Shown: positions 28,210 to 37,553 of the stretch, piece by piece
Layout of the letters: each line of letters opens with the position of its first letter
Numbering within the stretch: the stretch's first letter is position 1
NCBI RefSeq assembly: GCF_024169315.1
Contig: NZ_JALJWR010000001.1
Coordinates: forward strand, 1,385,501-1,449,500
Source of the DNA: Pseudomonas migulae
GTDB taxonomy: Bacteria > Pseudomonadota > Gammaproteobacteria > Pseudomonadales > Pseudomonadaceae
Direction: 5' to 3'
DNA: 64,000 nt
Position numbers and translations under genes: made by a program
The notes under the pieces: model-generated
What the model saw: only the letters and a program-made list of their open reading frames with translations
What the model was told of the DNA's origin: nothing
Databases searched by the model: none

Positions 28210-30336
28210 ATGCACAAGAAATTCCTGACGATTCAGAGCAAGATCGCCCTGCTCGCCGGCCTCTGCCTGCTGCTGGTGGTGGGTTTGCTAATGGGGTTGT
28301 CGCTGTACCAGACCCATCAAAGCAGCCAGCAAGTGGCCCGGGCCAGCAGCGAAATGCTCGCCAACGCCGCCAGGGAACACATGCAGGCGCTGGGCAAAGT
28401 GCAGGCGATGCAGGTGCAGCGCACCTTCATGCAGACTCACGAATATGGCCAAGGGTTGTCGCGCTATCTGCTTTACCTCAGGCAGTTGCAACACGAGGGC
28501 AACCTGACCCGCCCACAACTGCGCCAGGCGCTGAGTACCCAGCTGCATCAGGCCCTGATCGACAAGCCCGACCTGCTCGGGCTTTATGTCATTTTCGAAC
28601 CCGATGCCCTGGACGGCGCCGACGCCAGCTTCGTCAATCAGGCCAGCATGGGCAGTAACGAAACCGGGCGCTTTTCCCAGTACTGGGTGCAAAGCAAACC
28701 CGGTGAGCTGCAAGCCGTGATCGGCGACGAAGCTCTGCTCGCCAACACCTCACCCGGTCCCAGCGGTGCGCCGTACAACGCCTTCTACACCTGCGCCCGC
28801 GACAGCCGCAAAGCCTGCGTGCTGGAGCCGTATTTCGATGAGGCGTCCGGCAGCCGCAAACTGGTGACCAGCATCGCGTTTCCGTTGATGGACAACGACA
28901 AAGTCATCGCCGTCGTCGGCCTCGACATCAACCTCGCCGCCCTGCAACAGAACAGCGTAGCCAGCGCGCTTCAACTGTTCGATGGCAACGGGCAGATCAG
29001 CATCGTCAGCCCCCGTGGCGTGATCTCCGCCAACAGCCAGGACGTCACTCGCCTCGGACAACCGCTGGAGAATGCCGAGGTGATGGACACCTTGCGTCAG
29101 GGTTCGCCGAAGGTGTTCGCCGACCGGCAACAGATCAACGTCCTCGAACCGCTGGCGCCGATTGCCGGTGCAGTGCCGTGGGGCGTTCTGGTCGGCGTGC
29201 CGCAGGAGGTGCTGCTCGCGCCTGTCACCACGCTGCAAAACGAACTGGATGCGCAAGGCGTGCAAAGCACTGCGCTGGAACTGCTGCTCGGTGGCGGCTC
29301 GGCCCTGCTCGGCCTACTGCTGATCTGGTACACCGCGCAACGCATCACCCGGCCGCTGCTGGTGCTGACGCGGGTCATGGAAGACATTTCCCTCGGCGAA
29401 GGCGACTTGACCCGACGCCTGCAAGTGCAATCGCGGGATGAGATCGGCCAGTTGGCCACCGCCTTCAACCGCTTTGTCGAACGCATTCACAAGTCGATCC
29501 GCGAAGTGTCGTCAGCGGCCCAAGGCGTCAACGAAGGCGCCCGCCGTGTACTGGATGCCTCGAACTCATCGCTGAGCAACTTCGACGATCAGTCCAGCCG
29601 CACCAACAGCGTGGCGGCGGCGATCAACCAGCTCGGCGCGGCGGCACAGGAGATAGCCCTTAACGCCTCCGATGCCTCGCAACAGGCTTCGTCAGCACGG
29701 CAGCAAACCGAGGATGGTCGCCAGGTGGTGCAGCGCACGATCGAGGTGATGAACGATCTGTCCGGCAAAATCAGTGAATCGTGCGCCAATATCGAAGCGC
29801 TGAACGACAAGACCGTGAACATCGGGCAGATCCTCGAAGTGATCAAGGGCATCTCCCAGCAGACCAACCTGCTGGCGCTCAACGCGGCGATTGAAGCGGC
29901 GCGGGCCGGTGAAGCGGGCCGCGGTTTCGCCGTTGTCGCTGACGAAGTGCGTAGCCTGGCCGGGCGCACCCAGACCTCGACGCTGGAGATCCAGCAGATG
30001 ATCGAGGAGTTGCAGGTGGGCGCACGGGAGTCGGTCACCACCATGACCGAGAGCCAGCGCCACAGCGAAGAAAGCGTCAGCATCGCCAACCTCGCTGGCT
30101 CCCGCCTGGACAGCGTGACCCAGCGCATCGGCGAGATCGACATCGTCAACCAATCCGTCGCCGCCGCCACCGAGGAACAGACCGCGGTGGTCGAGGCGTT
30201 GAACGTCGATATCACAAGGATCAACACCCTGAACCAGCAAGGGGTGGAGAACTTGCAGTCGACATTGCGAGCTTGTACCGAGCTGGAGCAACAGGCTAGA
30301 AGGTTGAATCAGTTAGTGGGCAGTTTTCGGACCTAG
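28210..30336 (+). CDS. Methyl-accepting chemotaxis protein with periplasmic Cache-type sensor
   Basis: 708 residues from ATG 28210, preceded by AAGGG. Membrane helix at about 13-33, a large periplasmic domain of about 340 residues with [20 protein letters not shown] typical of double-Cache sensors, a second helix, HAMP ([20 protein letters not shown], then DLTRR), and the signalling hairpin with [20 protein letters not shown]. No obvious CheB/CheR pentapeptide closes the C-terminus. It starts 53 bp after the porin stop, so is probably cotranscribed with it; the ligand may be the compound the porin admits (inference). Confidence 0.9.
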   Translation: MHKKFLTIQSKIALLAGLCLLLVVGLLMGLSLYQTHQSSQQVARASSEMLANAAREHMQALGKVQAMQVQRTFMQTHEYGQGLSRYLLYLRQLQHEGNLTRPQLRQALSTQLHQALIDKPDLLGLYVIFEPDALDGADASFVNQASMGSNETGRFSQYWVQSKPGELQAVIGDEALLANTSPGPSGAPYNAFYTCARDSRKACVLEPYFDEASGSRKLVTSIAFPLMDNDKVIAVVGLDINLAALQQNSVASALQLFDGNGQISIVSPRGVISANSQDVTRLGQPLENAEVMDTLRQGSPKVFADRQQINVLEPLAPIAGAVPWGVLVGVPQEVLLAPVTTLQNELDAQGVQSTALELLLGGGSALLGLLLIWYTAQRITRPLLVLTRVMEDISLGEGDLTRRLQVQSRDEIGQLATAFNRFVERIHKSIREVSSAAQGVNEGARRVLDASNSSLSNFDDQSSRTNSVAAAINQLGAAAQEIALNASDASQQASSARQQTEDGRQVVQRTIEVMNDLSGKISESCANIEALNDKTVNIGQILEVIKGISQQTNLLALNAAIEAARAGEAGRGFAVVADEVRSLAGRTQTSTLEIQQMIEELQVGARESVTTMTESQRHSEESVSIANLAGSRLDSVTQRIGEIDIVNQSVAAATEEQTAVVEALNVDITRINTLNQQGVENLQSTLRACTELEQQARRLNQLVGSFRT

Positions 30337-30479
30337 GATTTGTGATGTCTGTGGTTTTGCCGGTCGCCTTGATTGTCCATTATCGGGCGCAGTCAGGCCG
30401 TTGCAGATCAACGAACCGCGAAACGGCACGCGGCCAGATTTACCGGGCGAATACCGCTGAGTCTTGTTTTACAAGCTTC

Positions 30480-30553
30480 GTAGGAGCAGAAATTCTTTGA
30501 TGTTGCGGGCGGTCACCCTCCTCTATCGAAGATTTTCTGCTCCTACTTTTTTT
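30480..30553 (+). terminator. Long inverted repeat with T-run (terminator-like)
   Basis: Arms 30480-30501 and 30525-30546 (starting GTAGGAGCAGAAA) match at 20 of 22 positions, one of the two exceptions being a G-T pair, and T7 follows (30547-30553). It is 140 bp after the chemoreceptor stop. The length of the arms suggests a mobile hairpin repeat as well as a terminator. Confidence 0.6.
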
Positions 30554-30660
30554 CAACACCGATAAGCCACCACCGGGTGATTCTCGCCCTTGGTGACAGG
30601 CAGTAATTGGCAGAGGTCTGTCCGCATGTCCGCACGGCATCATCTTCAGATGGATCTGCG

Positions 30661-30690
30661 ACGGGCAGCAAACGGCCAAAAGCTGCCACT
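30661..30690 (+). repeat. Dispersed hairpin repeat, partial copy
   Basis: ACGGGCAGCAAACGGCCAAA then AGCTGCCACT resembles the right half (GGCAGAAAYCGGCCAAAAGC) of the repeat seen at 47181. The rest of the 30554-30820 gap shows no gene. Confidence 0.5.
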
Positions 30691-30820
30691 CAACGCGACT
30701 CGATAATTCCCACCCGACCGTGCATCATCATGCTCACCACGATTCCGCCTTGGCAGCGAAGCCGTAGGTGCAGAACCTGCCCGCCCACAAAAACAAGCAT
30801 TTTGAAATGGAAGTCATCTC

Positions 30821-31252
30821 ATGTTCGAACGTAACAAACTGGTTCCGGAGTTAATGGTCACCAACCTGGATAGCAGCCTGGCTTTTTGGGTTTCTCGTCT
30901 GGGGTTCAAAGTAGCTTATCAACGTCCGGATGACGGATTTGCTTACCTTGATTTGAATGGTGCTCAAGTAATGCTTGAGCAGGTTGATCCGGACGCGGGT
31001 CAATGGCTGACTGCGCCGTTGACCAAACCGTTTGGAAGAGGCATCAACCTACAGATTGATGTTGAGGCTGTCGCACCCATCATCCAAAAACTTGTTCAGG
31101 CTGGATGTCCACTCTATCGAGAATGCAAAGACACCTGGTATCGGGCTGACGATATAGAAGTAGGCCAACGCGAATTCATCGTTCAGGATCCCGACGGTTA
31201 TCTCGTAAGGCTGGTAGAGCGGTTGGGTGAGCGACTGGCTTGCTCAATGTGA
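30821..31252 (+). CDS. VOC-family protein, bleomycin resistance protein-like
   Basis: 143 residues, a single glyoxalase/bleomycin-resistance fold: LVPELMVTNLDSSLAFWVSR at the start, FAYLDLNGAQVMLEQ, and REFIVQDPDGYLVRLVERLG at the end. Proteins of this shape either sequester bleomycin-type drugs or catalyse metal-dependent reactions; nothing here separates the two. GGAAG is seven bases before the ATG. The gene and its neighbours to 33.7 kb look richer in A and T than the flanks, which hints at transfer. Confidence 0.8.
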   Translation: MFERNKLVPELMVTNLDSSLAFWVSRLGFKVAYQRPDDGFAYLDLNGAQVMLEQVDPDAGQWLTAPLTKPFGRGINLQIDVEAVAPIIQKLVQAGCPLYRECKDTWYRADDIEVGQREFIVQDPDGYLVRLVERLGERLACSM

Positions 31253-31278
31253 ATCTGAGCCAAGCCGACCGTCAGCTA

Positions 31279-31335
31279 TGGGTCGATTCCTGCCTGTCGC
31301 GACAGATCGAAATCGAACCAAAAGCGGACATTTTC
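31279..31335 (+). repeat. Dispersed hairpin repeat
   Basis: Begins TGGGTCGATTCCTGCCTGTC and ends AACCAAAAGCGGACATTTTC, a full-length but diverged copy of the family best seen at 47181-47235. Confidence 0.7.
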
Positions 31336-31379
31336 AAGGTGAACTTTTGATTCCTCATCGTCTTTCTCATTGCTGCCCT

Positions 31380-32585
31380 TCAATCAGGATTCATATCCGT
31401 TGTAGCGCATAAATTGGAAGCTCCCAGGAAGTAAAACATTCCACCTGCAAAAATGAAGAGCGCGAGCATGTAGAAGATGTAGTGGGGAGGCTGCGTCGCC
31501 AATACGATTCCGCAAAGCACCGGCCCCAGCGCCGCGCCGAGGTTGGACAGGTTTTGTGCTCCGTAATACATGCCGCGCAGGTTGTCCGGAGCGATTTTGT
31601 CGATAAACATGTACTCGGCGGGGAATACGATGATCTCGCCGACCGTAAAAATGGCTATGGAAATGACCCAGAGCAGGATAGAGGTTGACAGGGCAAAACC
31701 CGCCAACCCCATCATGAACATACTCAGTCCCGCGACCAGCCACAGATTCAGATGCCTGTGAGAGATCTTCCTGCCTATGGAGTATTGCAAACTGATCACC
31801 ATCAGCGCATTGGTCGCCACAACTGTACTGATGATCTGGTAGGTGGATTCTGGTGTAGTAGTGACCACCAGATACTGGGAGAGATAAGCGGTGAACTGGC
31901 CAAAAACCACCGCACTGAGCAGCCCACCGAGGGTGAAACACACCAACCGATAATCCTGGAGTAACAGTTTGCCCACAGCCAGAAACGGTACTGGTTTCTG
32001 AGCTGAATCGGTGGCGTTCAGGTCTCGATTGCCCCAAACGAAATAGATGAAGAAGAATCCTGATCCAAGCCCGGCTGATAACAGGAATGGCAAGCTGATA
32101 TCCAGTTTGGCCATGCCAGCGCCAAGAAATGGGCCGACGGCATACCCGATGTTGGTCAGAGTATATTTGATCGAGAAAACTTCGCTGCGATCAGTGACGG
32201 GAAGCAGGCTGCCAAATCCTGATTTAACCGCGATATCAATGACCGCATAAGCCAGGTTGATCAGTACCAGGCAGCTGTAGAACAGCCAAAGTTCGCGAGC
32301 CAGAAAAGTCCCGAGAAACCCCAGCGTGAACACGCCACTGAAGGCCAGGATCAGCCGGTAACTGGACATCTTGTCGACCAGAAAACCACCGTAAAGACTC
32401 AATAACGACCCAATGATCAGTGTGCTGCCTATAACCAGGCCGATATCGGCGACGCTTAAGCTGAAACTGCCGGAAAGGTAAATGACCAGATAGGGCAGCG
32501 TGATTGCTCGCGCCAAGGTCAATATCAGGGAGGCCGATAGCAGCAAATTTATTGTTGTCGGATAGTTTTTTAGCGTGGTTAGCAT
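31380..32585 (-). CDS. Major facilitator superfamily transporter
   Basis: I start at ATG 32585, where GAGG precedes by six bases and the first membrane helix begins soon after (INLLLSASLILTLARAITLP). About twelve hydrophobic segments in 401 residues; the helix 2-3 loop reads YGGFLVDKMSSYRLIL, a degenerate form of the MFS GxxxDrxGrr motif. Likely a drug or metabolite exporter. It is divergent from the LysR gene at 32739, its probable regulator. Base use looks more AT-rich than the genome around it. Confidence 0.8.
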   Translation of the reverse strand: MLTTLKNYPTTINLLLSASLILTLARAITLPYLVIYLSGSFSLSVADIGLVIGSTLIIGSLLSLYGGFLVDKMSSYRLILAFSGVFTLGFLGTFLARELWLFYSCLVLINLAYAVIDIAVKSGFGSLLPVTDRSEVFSIKYTLTNIGYAVGPFLGAGMAKLDISLPFLLSAGLGSGFFFIYFVWGNRDLNATDSAQKPVPFLAVGKLLLQDYRLVCFTLGGLLSAVVFGQFTAYLSQYLVVTTTPESTYQIISTVVATNALMVISLQYSIGRKISHRHLNLWLVAGLSMFMMGLAGFALSTSILLWVISIAIFTVGEIIVFPAEYMFIDKIAPDNLRGMYYGAQNLSNLGAALGPVLCGIVLATQPPHYIFYMLALFIFAGGMFYFLGASNLCATTDMNPD

Positions 32586-32738
32586 CCTTGCCTCATCGTT
32601 CAGCAGGTTGTTTTGATAGTGTTTGTCAGTCGCAAAGTGTTGATTGATGCGCGAATCAAGCTTACTGGGGAATTGTGTTCTCATTTATGATGTTTTTTAT
32701 CTGATCGACAGAACTCAATTCATGAATGCGGGGCGTCC

Positions 32739-33665
32739 ATGTTTTCCTCTGAACGTTTAAAGGGCATTGATGTATTCGTCTGCGTCGCCGACGCCGGGAG
32801 CTTCAAAGGCGCTGCCGAGCGGATGAGTCTGACGGCTTCGGCAATCAGTAAAGGGATAGCTCGATTAGAAAGCAGGCTTGGGACTCGGTTGTTCCACCGA
32901 ACAACTCGAAGCTTGTCACTGACGGATGCGGGGATTGCGTTCTATCGCACATGTACAGGTGTGCTAGCTGAGCTCGAAGAGGCTGAGCTGTCCCTACTTG
33001 CCGAAAACACTGAGCCTCGTGGCAGGATTCGCATTGACCTTCCAGGTGCATTCGGCCGCCTGCAGGCACTTCCGGTCATTCTGCGATTTGCCCAGGAACA
33101 TGCGCTGCTGCTACCGCACATTTCGTTTTCCGACCGTTTCATCGACCCTATCGAGGAAGGTGTCGATATCGTCGTACGTATCGGTGGTTCAGACGTTTGG
33201 CCCGCCACATTGGAGCACCGCTACCTGGGCAGTGAGTGGCATATCTTCTGTGCGTCTCCCGCATATTTGAGTAAGCACGGCACACCCGTGACCGATCGCG
33301 ATTTGGAACATCATCAGTGCATCGCTTACGGCTGGGCGGATGGAACAGTTAGCCCTTGGAGTTTTTCAGGAAAGCATCCGGGCGAAATTGAACGCAGAGC
33401 TATAGGCGCAAAGTTCGTTGTGGGAGATGGCGAAGGTCTGGTAATCGCGGTATCGGCGGGATGCGGGATAGCGCAGTTACCGTCATGGTTGATCAAACGT
33501 CAGCTTGAAGAGGGGACATTGGTTGAAGTGCTTCCCCAGTTGGCAACCGATGGCCAGGCGATCAATCTGATTTGGCTAAAGAGCCGTCAGGCGCTTCCCA
33601 AGGTCAGTGCATTATTGGAGGCACTTGCCGCTGGTTTGGTGCCGTCTGCTAGCAAAACCCAATGA
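32739..33665 (+). CDS. LysR-family transcriptional regulator
   Basis: 308 residues. N-terminal helix-turn-helix: FVCVADAGSFKGAAERMSLT then ASAISKGIARLESRLGTRLF; HRTTRSLSLTDAG is the usual wing. The effector domain has ISFSDRFIDPIEEGVDIVVR, a common LysR form. It is divergent from an MFS gene with 153 bp between them and is followed by a terminator. The inducer is unknown. Confidence 0.9.
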   Translation: MFSSERLKGIDVFVCVADAGSFKGAAERMSLTASAISKGIARLESRLGTRLFHRTTRSLSLTDAGIAFYRTCTGVLAELEEAELSLLAENTEPRGRIRIDLPGAFGRLQALPVILRFAQEHALLLPHISFSDRFIDPIEEGVDIVVRIGGSDVWPATLEHRYLGSEWHIFCASPAYLSKHGTPVTDRDLEHHQCIAYGWADGTVSPWSFSGKHPGEIERRAIGAKFVVGDGEGLVIAVSAGCGIAQLPSWLIKRQLEEGTLVEVLPQLATDGQAINLIWLKSRQALPKVSALLEALAAGLVPSASKTQ

Positions 33666-33698
33666 CCGCTTCTGGCCGTTTTCTGCCGGTCGTCATTC
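33663..33698 (-). repeat. Dispersed hairpin repeat, inverted partial copy
   Basis: TGACCGCTTCTGGCCGTTTT followed by CTGCCGGTCGTCATTC is the reverse complement of the repeat's right half. It overlaps the LysR stop codon, so the gene ends inside the repeat. Confidence 0.6.
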
Positions 33699-33789
33699 CC
33701 ACGTGCGCTGCTCAAGTCGGCTGCAAATGATCCTGGTGAGAGGACTAACCCAGAGGCGGATGAGAGACGATAGGAGATAGGAGAGAAAG

Positions 33790-33812
33790 CCCGGCCAGTG
33801 AGCCGGGTTTTT
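33790..33812 (+). terminator. Intrinsic terminator
   Basis: CCCGGC (33790-33795), six-base loop, GCCGGG (33802-33807), then TTTTTC. Serves the LysR gene about 125 bp upstream. Confidence 0.75.
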
Positions 33813-33905
33813 CTTCTCCGTTCGTCCACCGCGCTGCACTTGTAACGCTTTACCGTTTCTCATGTTCAAGCACGGACATCCCGCGCATCAGTACGGAGGT
33901 TCAGC

Positions 33906-34215
33906 ATGGACATTGACGAGAACGCACCTGGCAACAAATCACAGCAGCCCGAAAACGCGCACGACGGATAACGAAACCGGCCATGACCCCAAGAAGGACG
34001 AGCGCGAAGTTCCGCTGCCTCCAGACGACGAGGCTGCTGTCGACGAAGACATGACTGACGTGGATGCAAATAACTCGATGTCGAGTGAGCATCCAGAAGC
34101 TGGACAGAGCGGTCGAGTCGATAACCCTGACGCCGACCCACAGATGGACGATCAGGACGAAAACGATAAGGAAGCTCGCGGTATGCCTGCGAGTGACCCT
34201 GAATCAGGTGCCTGA
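33906..34215 (+). pseudogene. Small acidic protein gene with a frame break
   Basis: ATG 33906 has an ideal GGAGG six bases upstream and reads MDIDENAPGNKSQQPENAHD before TAA at 33969. The same acidic, Asp/Glu/Pro-rich style continues in the +1 frame from 33967 (DNETGHDPKKDEREVP to MPASDPESGA, stop 34215). Joining the two would give about 102 residues of disordered, strongly acidic protein. The longer open frame starting at 33862 has a basic, unrelated-looking N-terminus and no ribosome site. So either a natural frameshift, a sequencing error, or recoding. Family not recognised. Confidence 0.6.
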
Positions 34216-34237
34216 ATTGGTTCGGATGATTTCCGAT

Positions 34238-34260
34238 GCCCGCTCAACGCGGGCTTTTTT
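34238..34260 (+). terminator. Intrinsic terminator
   Basis: GCCCGC, five-base loop, GCGGGC, then T6. Immediately follows the acidic-protein gene, supporting it as a transcribed unit. The rest of the gap to 34448 shows nothing I can name. Confidence 0.8.
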
Positions 34261-34448
34261 ACGCCTCAAGTTTACCTGTAGCGAGGGCAGCCCTTGGGAA
34301 GGCCTGGACGTCGATGGCCGGATAGTGCGACGTACGGAATCAACACCGGCAGCCCCCGCCCCCTGATCTCACATGCTTTCGGGGTGGTGCGAGACGGGAT
34401 CAGCGAGACCAATGCAATAGGGCGTCGGCGCCGTGAACGTCTTCGCGA

Positions 34449-35102
34449 TCAAGCTGTCCCTTTCGGACCGCCCAAACTAATAGCCAGACGACCGATACAC
34501 GACGCATCCCATAACGTCATGATTTGCGTCACCGCGTCATCTATCCGTTTGAGGGGCACACCGTCTCGGGCCAGTACCGAAATCCCCAACAGAAAGCTGT
34601 CAAACACCGTGGCCAATGCCTCTGGCACGACCGTGGTTGGCAGCTCCCCGGATGCGATAGCGCGTTCGACACACTCCACCATCCTGGCACGGTTCAAGGA
34701 TCTGGCGTCAGCCAGCGGCTGCGAGATGGCTTTGCTCTCATCCGTGCAGGCACTCAACAGACCCAGCGCCACCAAGCACCCTGCGGGGTGGTCGGGCTCA
34801 CACTGCATTTTCGCGGAGCGCCGCAGCGTGAGTTCGATCGACTCTCTTGGGGAGAGCGTGGTGTCAAACAGGCTATCGGTCACCCTGCCGTGGGTGTTCA
34901 GATAACGTTCCATCACCTCATTGAACAGCGCCTGCTTTGAGCCGAATGCAGCGTAGAAGCTGGGTGCGGTGATGCCCCCGCCGATATTTGCCTTGAGCTG
35001 GCTGAGTGATGTTGCGTCATAGCCGTGCTCCCAGAACAAATGCATCGCCTGAGTAATCGCCACGCCACGGTCAAAGGTGCGTGGACGTCCCATCTGTGCC
35101 AT
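34449..35102 (-). CDS. TetR-family repressor
   Basis: 217 residues. N-terminal MGRPRTFDRGVAITQAMHLF, then ITAPSFYAAFGSKQALFNEV, is the helix-turn-helix of the subgroup with the GRPR opening. The C-terminal part has the PAGCLVALGLLSACTDESKA segment typical of NemR/AcrR-type sensors of electrophiles or dyes. Divergent from an MFS exporter; the 106-bp gap carries a perfect 16-bp palindrome and a second related site. It likely represses both directions. Confidence 0.9.
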   Translation of the reverse strand: MAQMGRPRTFDRGVAITQAMHLFWEHGYDATSLSQLKANIGGGITAPSFYAAFGSKQALFNEVMERYLNTHGRVTDSLFDTTLSPRESIELTLRRSAKMQCEPDHPAGCLVALGLLSACTDESKAISQPLADARSLNRARMVECVERAIASGELPTTVVPEALATVFDSFLLGISVLARDGVPLKRIDDAVTQIMTLWDASCIGRLAISLGGPKGTA

Positions 35103-35126
35103 ATGAACCTCCTTTCGATCACTTAG

Positions 35127-35140
35127 ATACTAATCGATAT
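35127..35140. promoter_or_regulatory. Candidate TetR operator, weaker site
   Basis: ATACTAATCGATAT matches 11 of 14 positions of the perfect palindrome core ATACCGATCGGTAT at 35179-35192 and lies near the TetR start. Confidence 0.4.
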
Positions 35141-35177
35141 ATAAGTCGTTGACTAGATCGCGGCACACCCCCCATAT

Positions 35178-35193
35178 TATACCGATCGGTATA
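35178..35193. promoter_or_regulatory. Candidate TetR operator, perfect palindrome
   Basis: TATACCGATCGGTATA is a perfect 16-bp palindrome 15 bp before the MFS start codon, placed to block its transcription start. Confidence 0.65.
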
Positions 35194-35208
35194 TATGTGA
35201 GGTGACAA

Positions 35209-36414
35209 ATGACTACAGATGAACGACAGAGCGAAAAACTTCCGCTTGGGGCATTACTTGCACTGGCAATGACGGGTTTCATTTGCATTGTCACCGAGAC
35301 CTTGCCTGCGGGCTTGCTGCCCGAAATAGGCAGTGGCCTGGGTGTCTCTGCGTCTCTGGCCGGACAGATGGTGACTGTCTATGCGTTGGGGTCGTTGCTG
35401 GCGGCAATCCCGCTGACCATTGCCACGCAAAGCTGGCGCCGCAGAACGGTACTGCTGGTGACCATTGTCGGCTTCCTGGCATTCAACTCCCTCACGGCAC
35501 TGTCTTCCGATTACTGGGTGACGCTGATTGCACGGTTTTTCGCTGGGGTTTCAGCGGGGCTGGCCTGGAGCCTTATCGCGGGCTATGCACGGCGCATGGT
35601 CGCCCCACATATGCAGGGGCGCGCATTGGCGGTGGCGATGGTGGGTACGCCCATCGCGTTGTCGTTGGGTGTGCCGATGGGAACCTGGCTGGGTGGATTC
35701 ATGGGCTGGCGCATGGCCTTTGGATTGATGTCCGGCATGACCCTGGTATTGATCGTTTGGGTGCTGATCAAAGTACCGGATTACCCAGGCCAATCATCCT
35801 CACAGCGCATGCCGTTACGTCAGGTGTTTTTCACCCCAGGCGTCCGCTCGGTATTGGCTGTCGTCTTCACCTGGATGCTGGCCCACAACATTCTTTACAC
35901 CTATGTCGCACCCTTCGTTTCCAAGGCTGGGCTGAACAGTGACGTCGATTTGGTACTGCTCACATTTGGCGTCGCGGCGCTTGCCAGCATCTGGCTAACG
36001 GGCCGACTGGTTGACCGGCACCTGCGAACAACCGTGCTGGCCAGCCTTGCAACATTCGCCGCGGTTTCGATTTTCCTCGGAGTGTTCTCAGGCTCCGTCG
36101 CGGCCATTTACGTGGGTGTCTTCATTTGGGGGCTGACCTTTGGTGGCGCGGCCACTCTGCTGCAAACAGCACTCGCCGATGCCGCAGGCAAGGGCTCTGA
36201 CGTTGCGCTCTCCATGAACGTAGTGGTCTGGAACAGCGCTATTGCCGGCGGTGGACTGCTGGGTGGCGTGTTACTCGGCCAATGGGGAGCAAGTGCATTT
36301 CCTGGCGTATTGCTGGCGTTGCTATTGATCAGCCTGGCCATTGCATTTCGGGCGCGGGTGCATGGTTTTCCGCAAGGTCAGCGGCACACCACCCAGGCGA
36401 TCCACAGTCATTGA
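35209..36414 (+). CDS. MFS efflux transporter (AraJ/DHA1 type)
   Basis: 401 residues, twelve membrane segments. Typical first-half features: GFICIVTETLPAGLLPEIGS in helix 1 and RFFAGVSAGLAWSLIAGYAR around helix 4. The sequence resembles sugar/drug efflux proteins of the AraJ-YdhP line. RBS GAGGTGAC precedes the ATG. Under the adjacent TetR operator, and followed 62 bp later by an exported epoxide-hydrolase-like gene, so the pair may export and process the same toxic compound. Confidence 0.88.
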   Translation: MTTDERQSEKLPLGALLALAMTGFICIVTETLPAGLLPEIGSGLGVSASLAGQMVTVYALGSLLAAIPLTIATQSWRRRTVLLVTIVGFLAFNSLTALSSDYWVTLIARFFAGVSAGLAWSLIAGYARRMVAPHMQGRALAVAMVGTPIALSLGVPMGTWLGGFMGWRMAFGLMSGMTLVLIVWVLIKVPDYPGQSSSQRMPLRQVFFTPGVRSVLAVVFTWMLAHNILYTYVAPFVSKAGLNSDVDLVLLTFGVAALASIWLTGRLVDRHLRTTVLASLATFAAVSIFLGVFSGSVAAIYVGVFIWGLTFGGAATLLQTALADAAGKGSDVALSMNVVVWNSAIAGGGLLGGVLLGQWGASAFPGVLLALLLISLAIAFRARVHGFPQGQRHTTQAIHSH

Positions 36415-36476
36415 GCGGCGGATAGCGTGCCTGCGCATGGTCGTAATTTTCAGTCATAACTCGATGGAGAAATAAA

Positions 36477-37427
36477 ATGAAAAAGCGCATTAGATTGGCC
36501 CTCGCCGCAATCGCAATCACCCTGGCTTTGCCATGCTTGGCTCAAGCGGCAGAGTTTCCTGTTCCAGCGGGATTCAAGAGTGAATTCAAAACCATAGACG
36601 GCGTCAAACTCCACTATGTGAAGGGCGGTTCCGGGCCTTTGGTTTACCTGGTCCACGGATTTGGTCAAGCCTGGTATGAGTGGCACAGCTTGATGCCCGA
36701 ACTCGCGAAGACTCACACCGTCGTTGCGGTGGATTTACCGGGCCTGGGCGAGTCGGAACCGCCCAAGACCAGTTACACCGGCACTGACGTCTCGAAATAT
36801 CTGTTCGCCCTCGCGACTCAGCTAAGCGGCAACCAGCCGTTTGACTTGGTTGCGCATGACATCGGTATCTGGAACACCTATCCCATGGCAGTAACCCACC
36901 AAAGTCAGATAAGGAAACTGGTGTACATGGAGGCACCGATTCCCGACAAGCGTATTTACGATTTCCCGGCATTCTCACCGCAGGGAGAGTCACTGGTCTG
37001 GCATTTCAGCTTCTTTGCTGCTGGCAACCAATTGGCCGAAAAGTTGATTACAGGGCATGAAAAGTTGTTCCTCTCGCACTTCATCAAAGAACACGCGACC
37101 AACAAGGAGGCCTTTACGCCTGAGCTGCTCGATCTTTATGCCAAGTCATACGCCAAGCCCCATACACTGAACGCGTCGTTCGAATACTACCGAGCGCTTA
37201 ACCAATCGGTCGCTGAAAACGTCGAGCTGTCGAAGACCTCCCTGAACATGCCCGTGCTGGCAATCGGAGGTGGAGGGCACGGAGGAATGGGGCAGTTTCA
37301 AGTGGATCAGATGAAAGAGTACGCGACCAATGTACAAGGCCAAGTCTTGCCCAATTGTGGGCACTGGTTGCCGGAGGAGTGCTCCGCTGAATTGAATCCT
37401 CTGGTGGTCAAATTCTTGAATAACTGA
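36477..37427 (+). CDS. Exported alpha/beta hydrolase, epoxide hydrolase/dehalogenase-like
   Basis: 316 residues with a signal peptide ([20 protein letters not shown]). [15 protein letters not shown] gives the HGF oxyanion motif. The nucleophile position reads [12 protein letters not shown], i.e. an Asp as in epoxide hydrolases and haloacid dehalogenases, not a Ser. The catalytic His is in [15 protein letters not shown] is seven bases before the ATG. Likely cotranscribed with the MFS exporter; exported members of this group include the Cif-type epoxide hydrolase of P. aeruginosa, and that parallel is inference. Confidence 0.85.
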   Translation: MKKRIRLALAAIAITLALPCLAQAAEFPVPAGFKSEFKTIDGVKLHYVKGGSGPLVYLVHGFGQAWYEWHSLMPELAKTHTVVAVDLPGLGESEPPKTSYTGTDVSKYLFALATQLSGNQPFDLVAHDIGIWNTYPMAVTHQSQIRKLVYMEAPIPDKRIYDFPAFSPQGESLVWHFSFFAAGNQLAEKLITGHEKLFLSHFIKEHATNKEAFTPELLDLYAKSYAKPHTLNASFEYYRALNQSVAENVELSKTSLNMPVLAIGGGGHGGMGQFQVDQMKEYATNVQGQVLPNCGHWLPEECSAELNPLVVKFLNN

Positions 37428-37508
37428 CGGATGTTCTTGATGCATAGGTGGCTGCTATTTGAGGCGTGGCCGCCACCGATGTGGGCCGAGTCCGGGGCTT
37501 GGCCAATG

Positions 37509-37534
37509 TCGGCTTTCGGCCAGAAGCGGTCATA
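37509..37534 (+). repeat. Dispersed hairpin repeat, partial copy
   Basis: TCGGCTTTCGGCCAGAAGCG then GTCATA keeps only the right end (CGGCCAGAAGCGGTC) of the repeat family. Confidence 0.45.
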
Positions 37535-37553
37535 AGGTGAAAGCAACTTTCGA

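Noticed and set aside
26168..28210. 680-residue open frame on the minus strand
   Set aside because: Only its last 129 codons (from ATG 26557, signal peptide, CxxCH) are a gene. The rest is antisense to the outer-membrane barrel, with Gly/Arg/Val-rich composition typical of shadow frames in GC-rich DNA.
33862..33960. N-terminus of the 117-residue frame upstream of the acidic protein
   Set aside because: No ribosome site and unlike composition; the GGAGG-preceded ATG at 33906 is in another frame.
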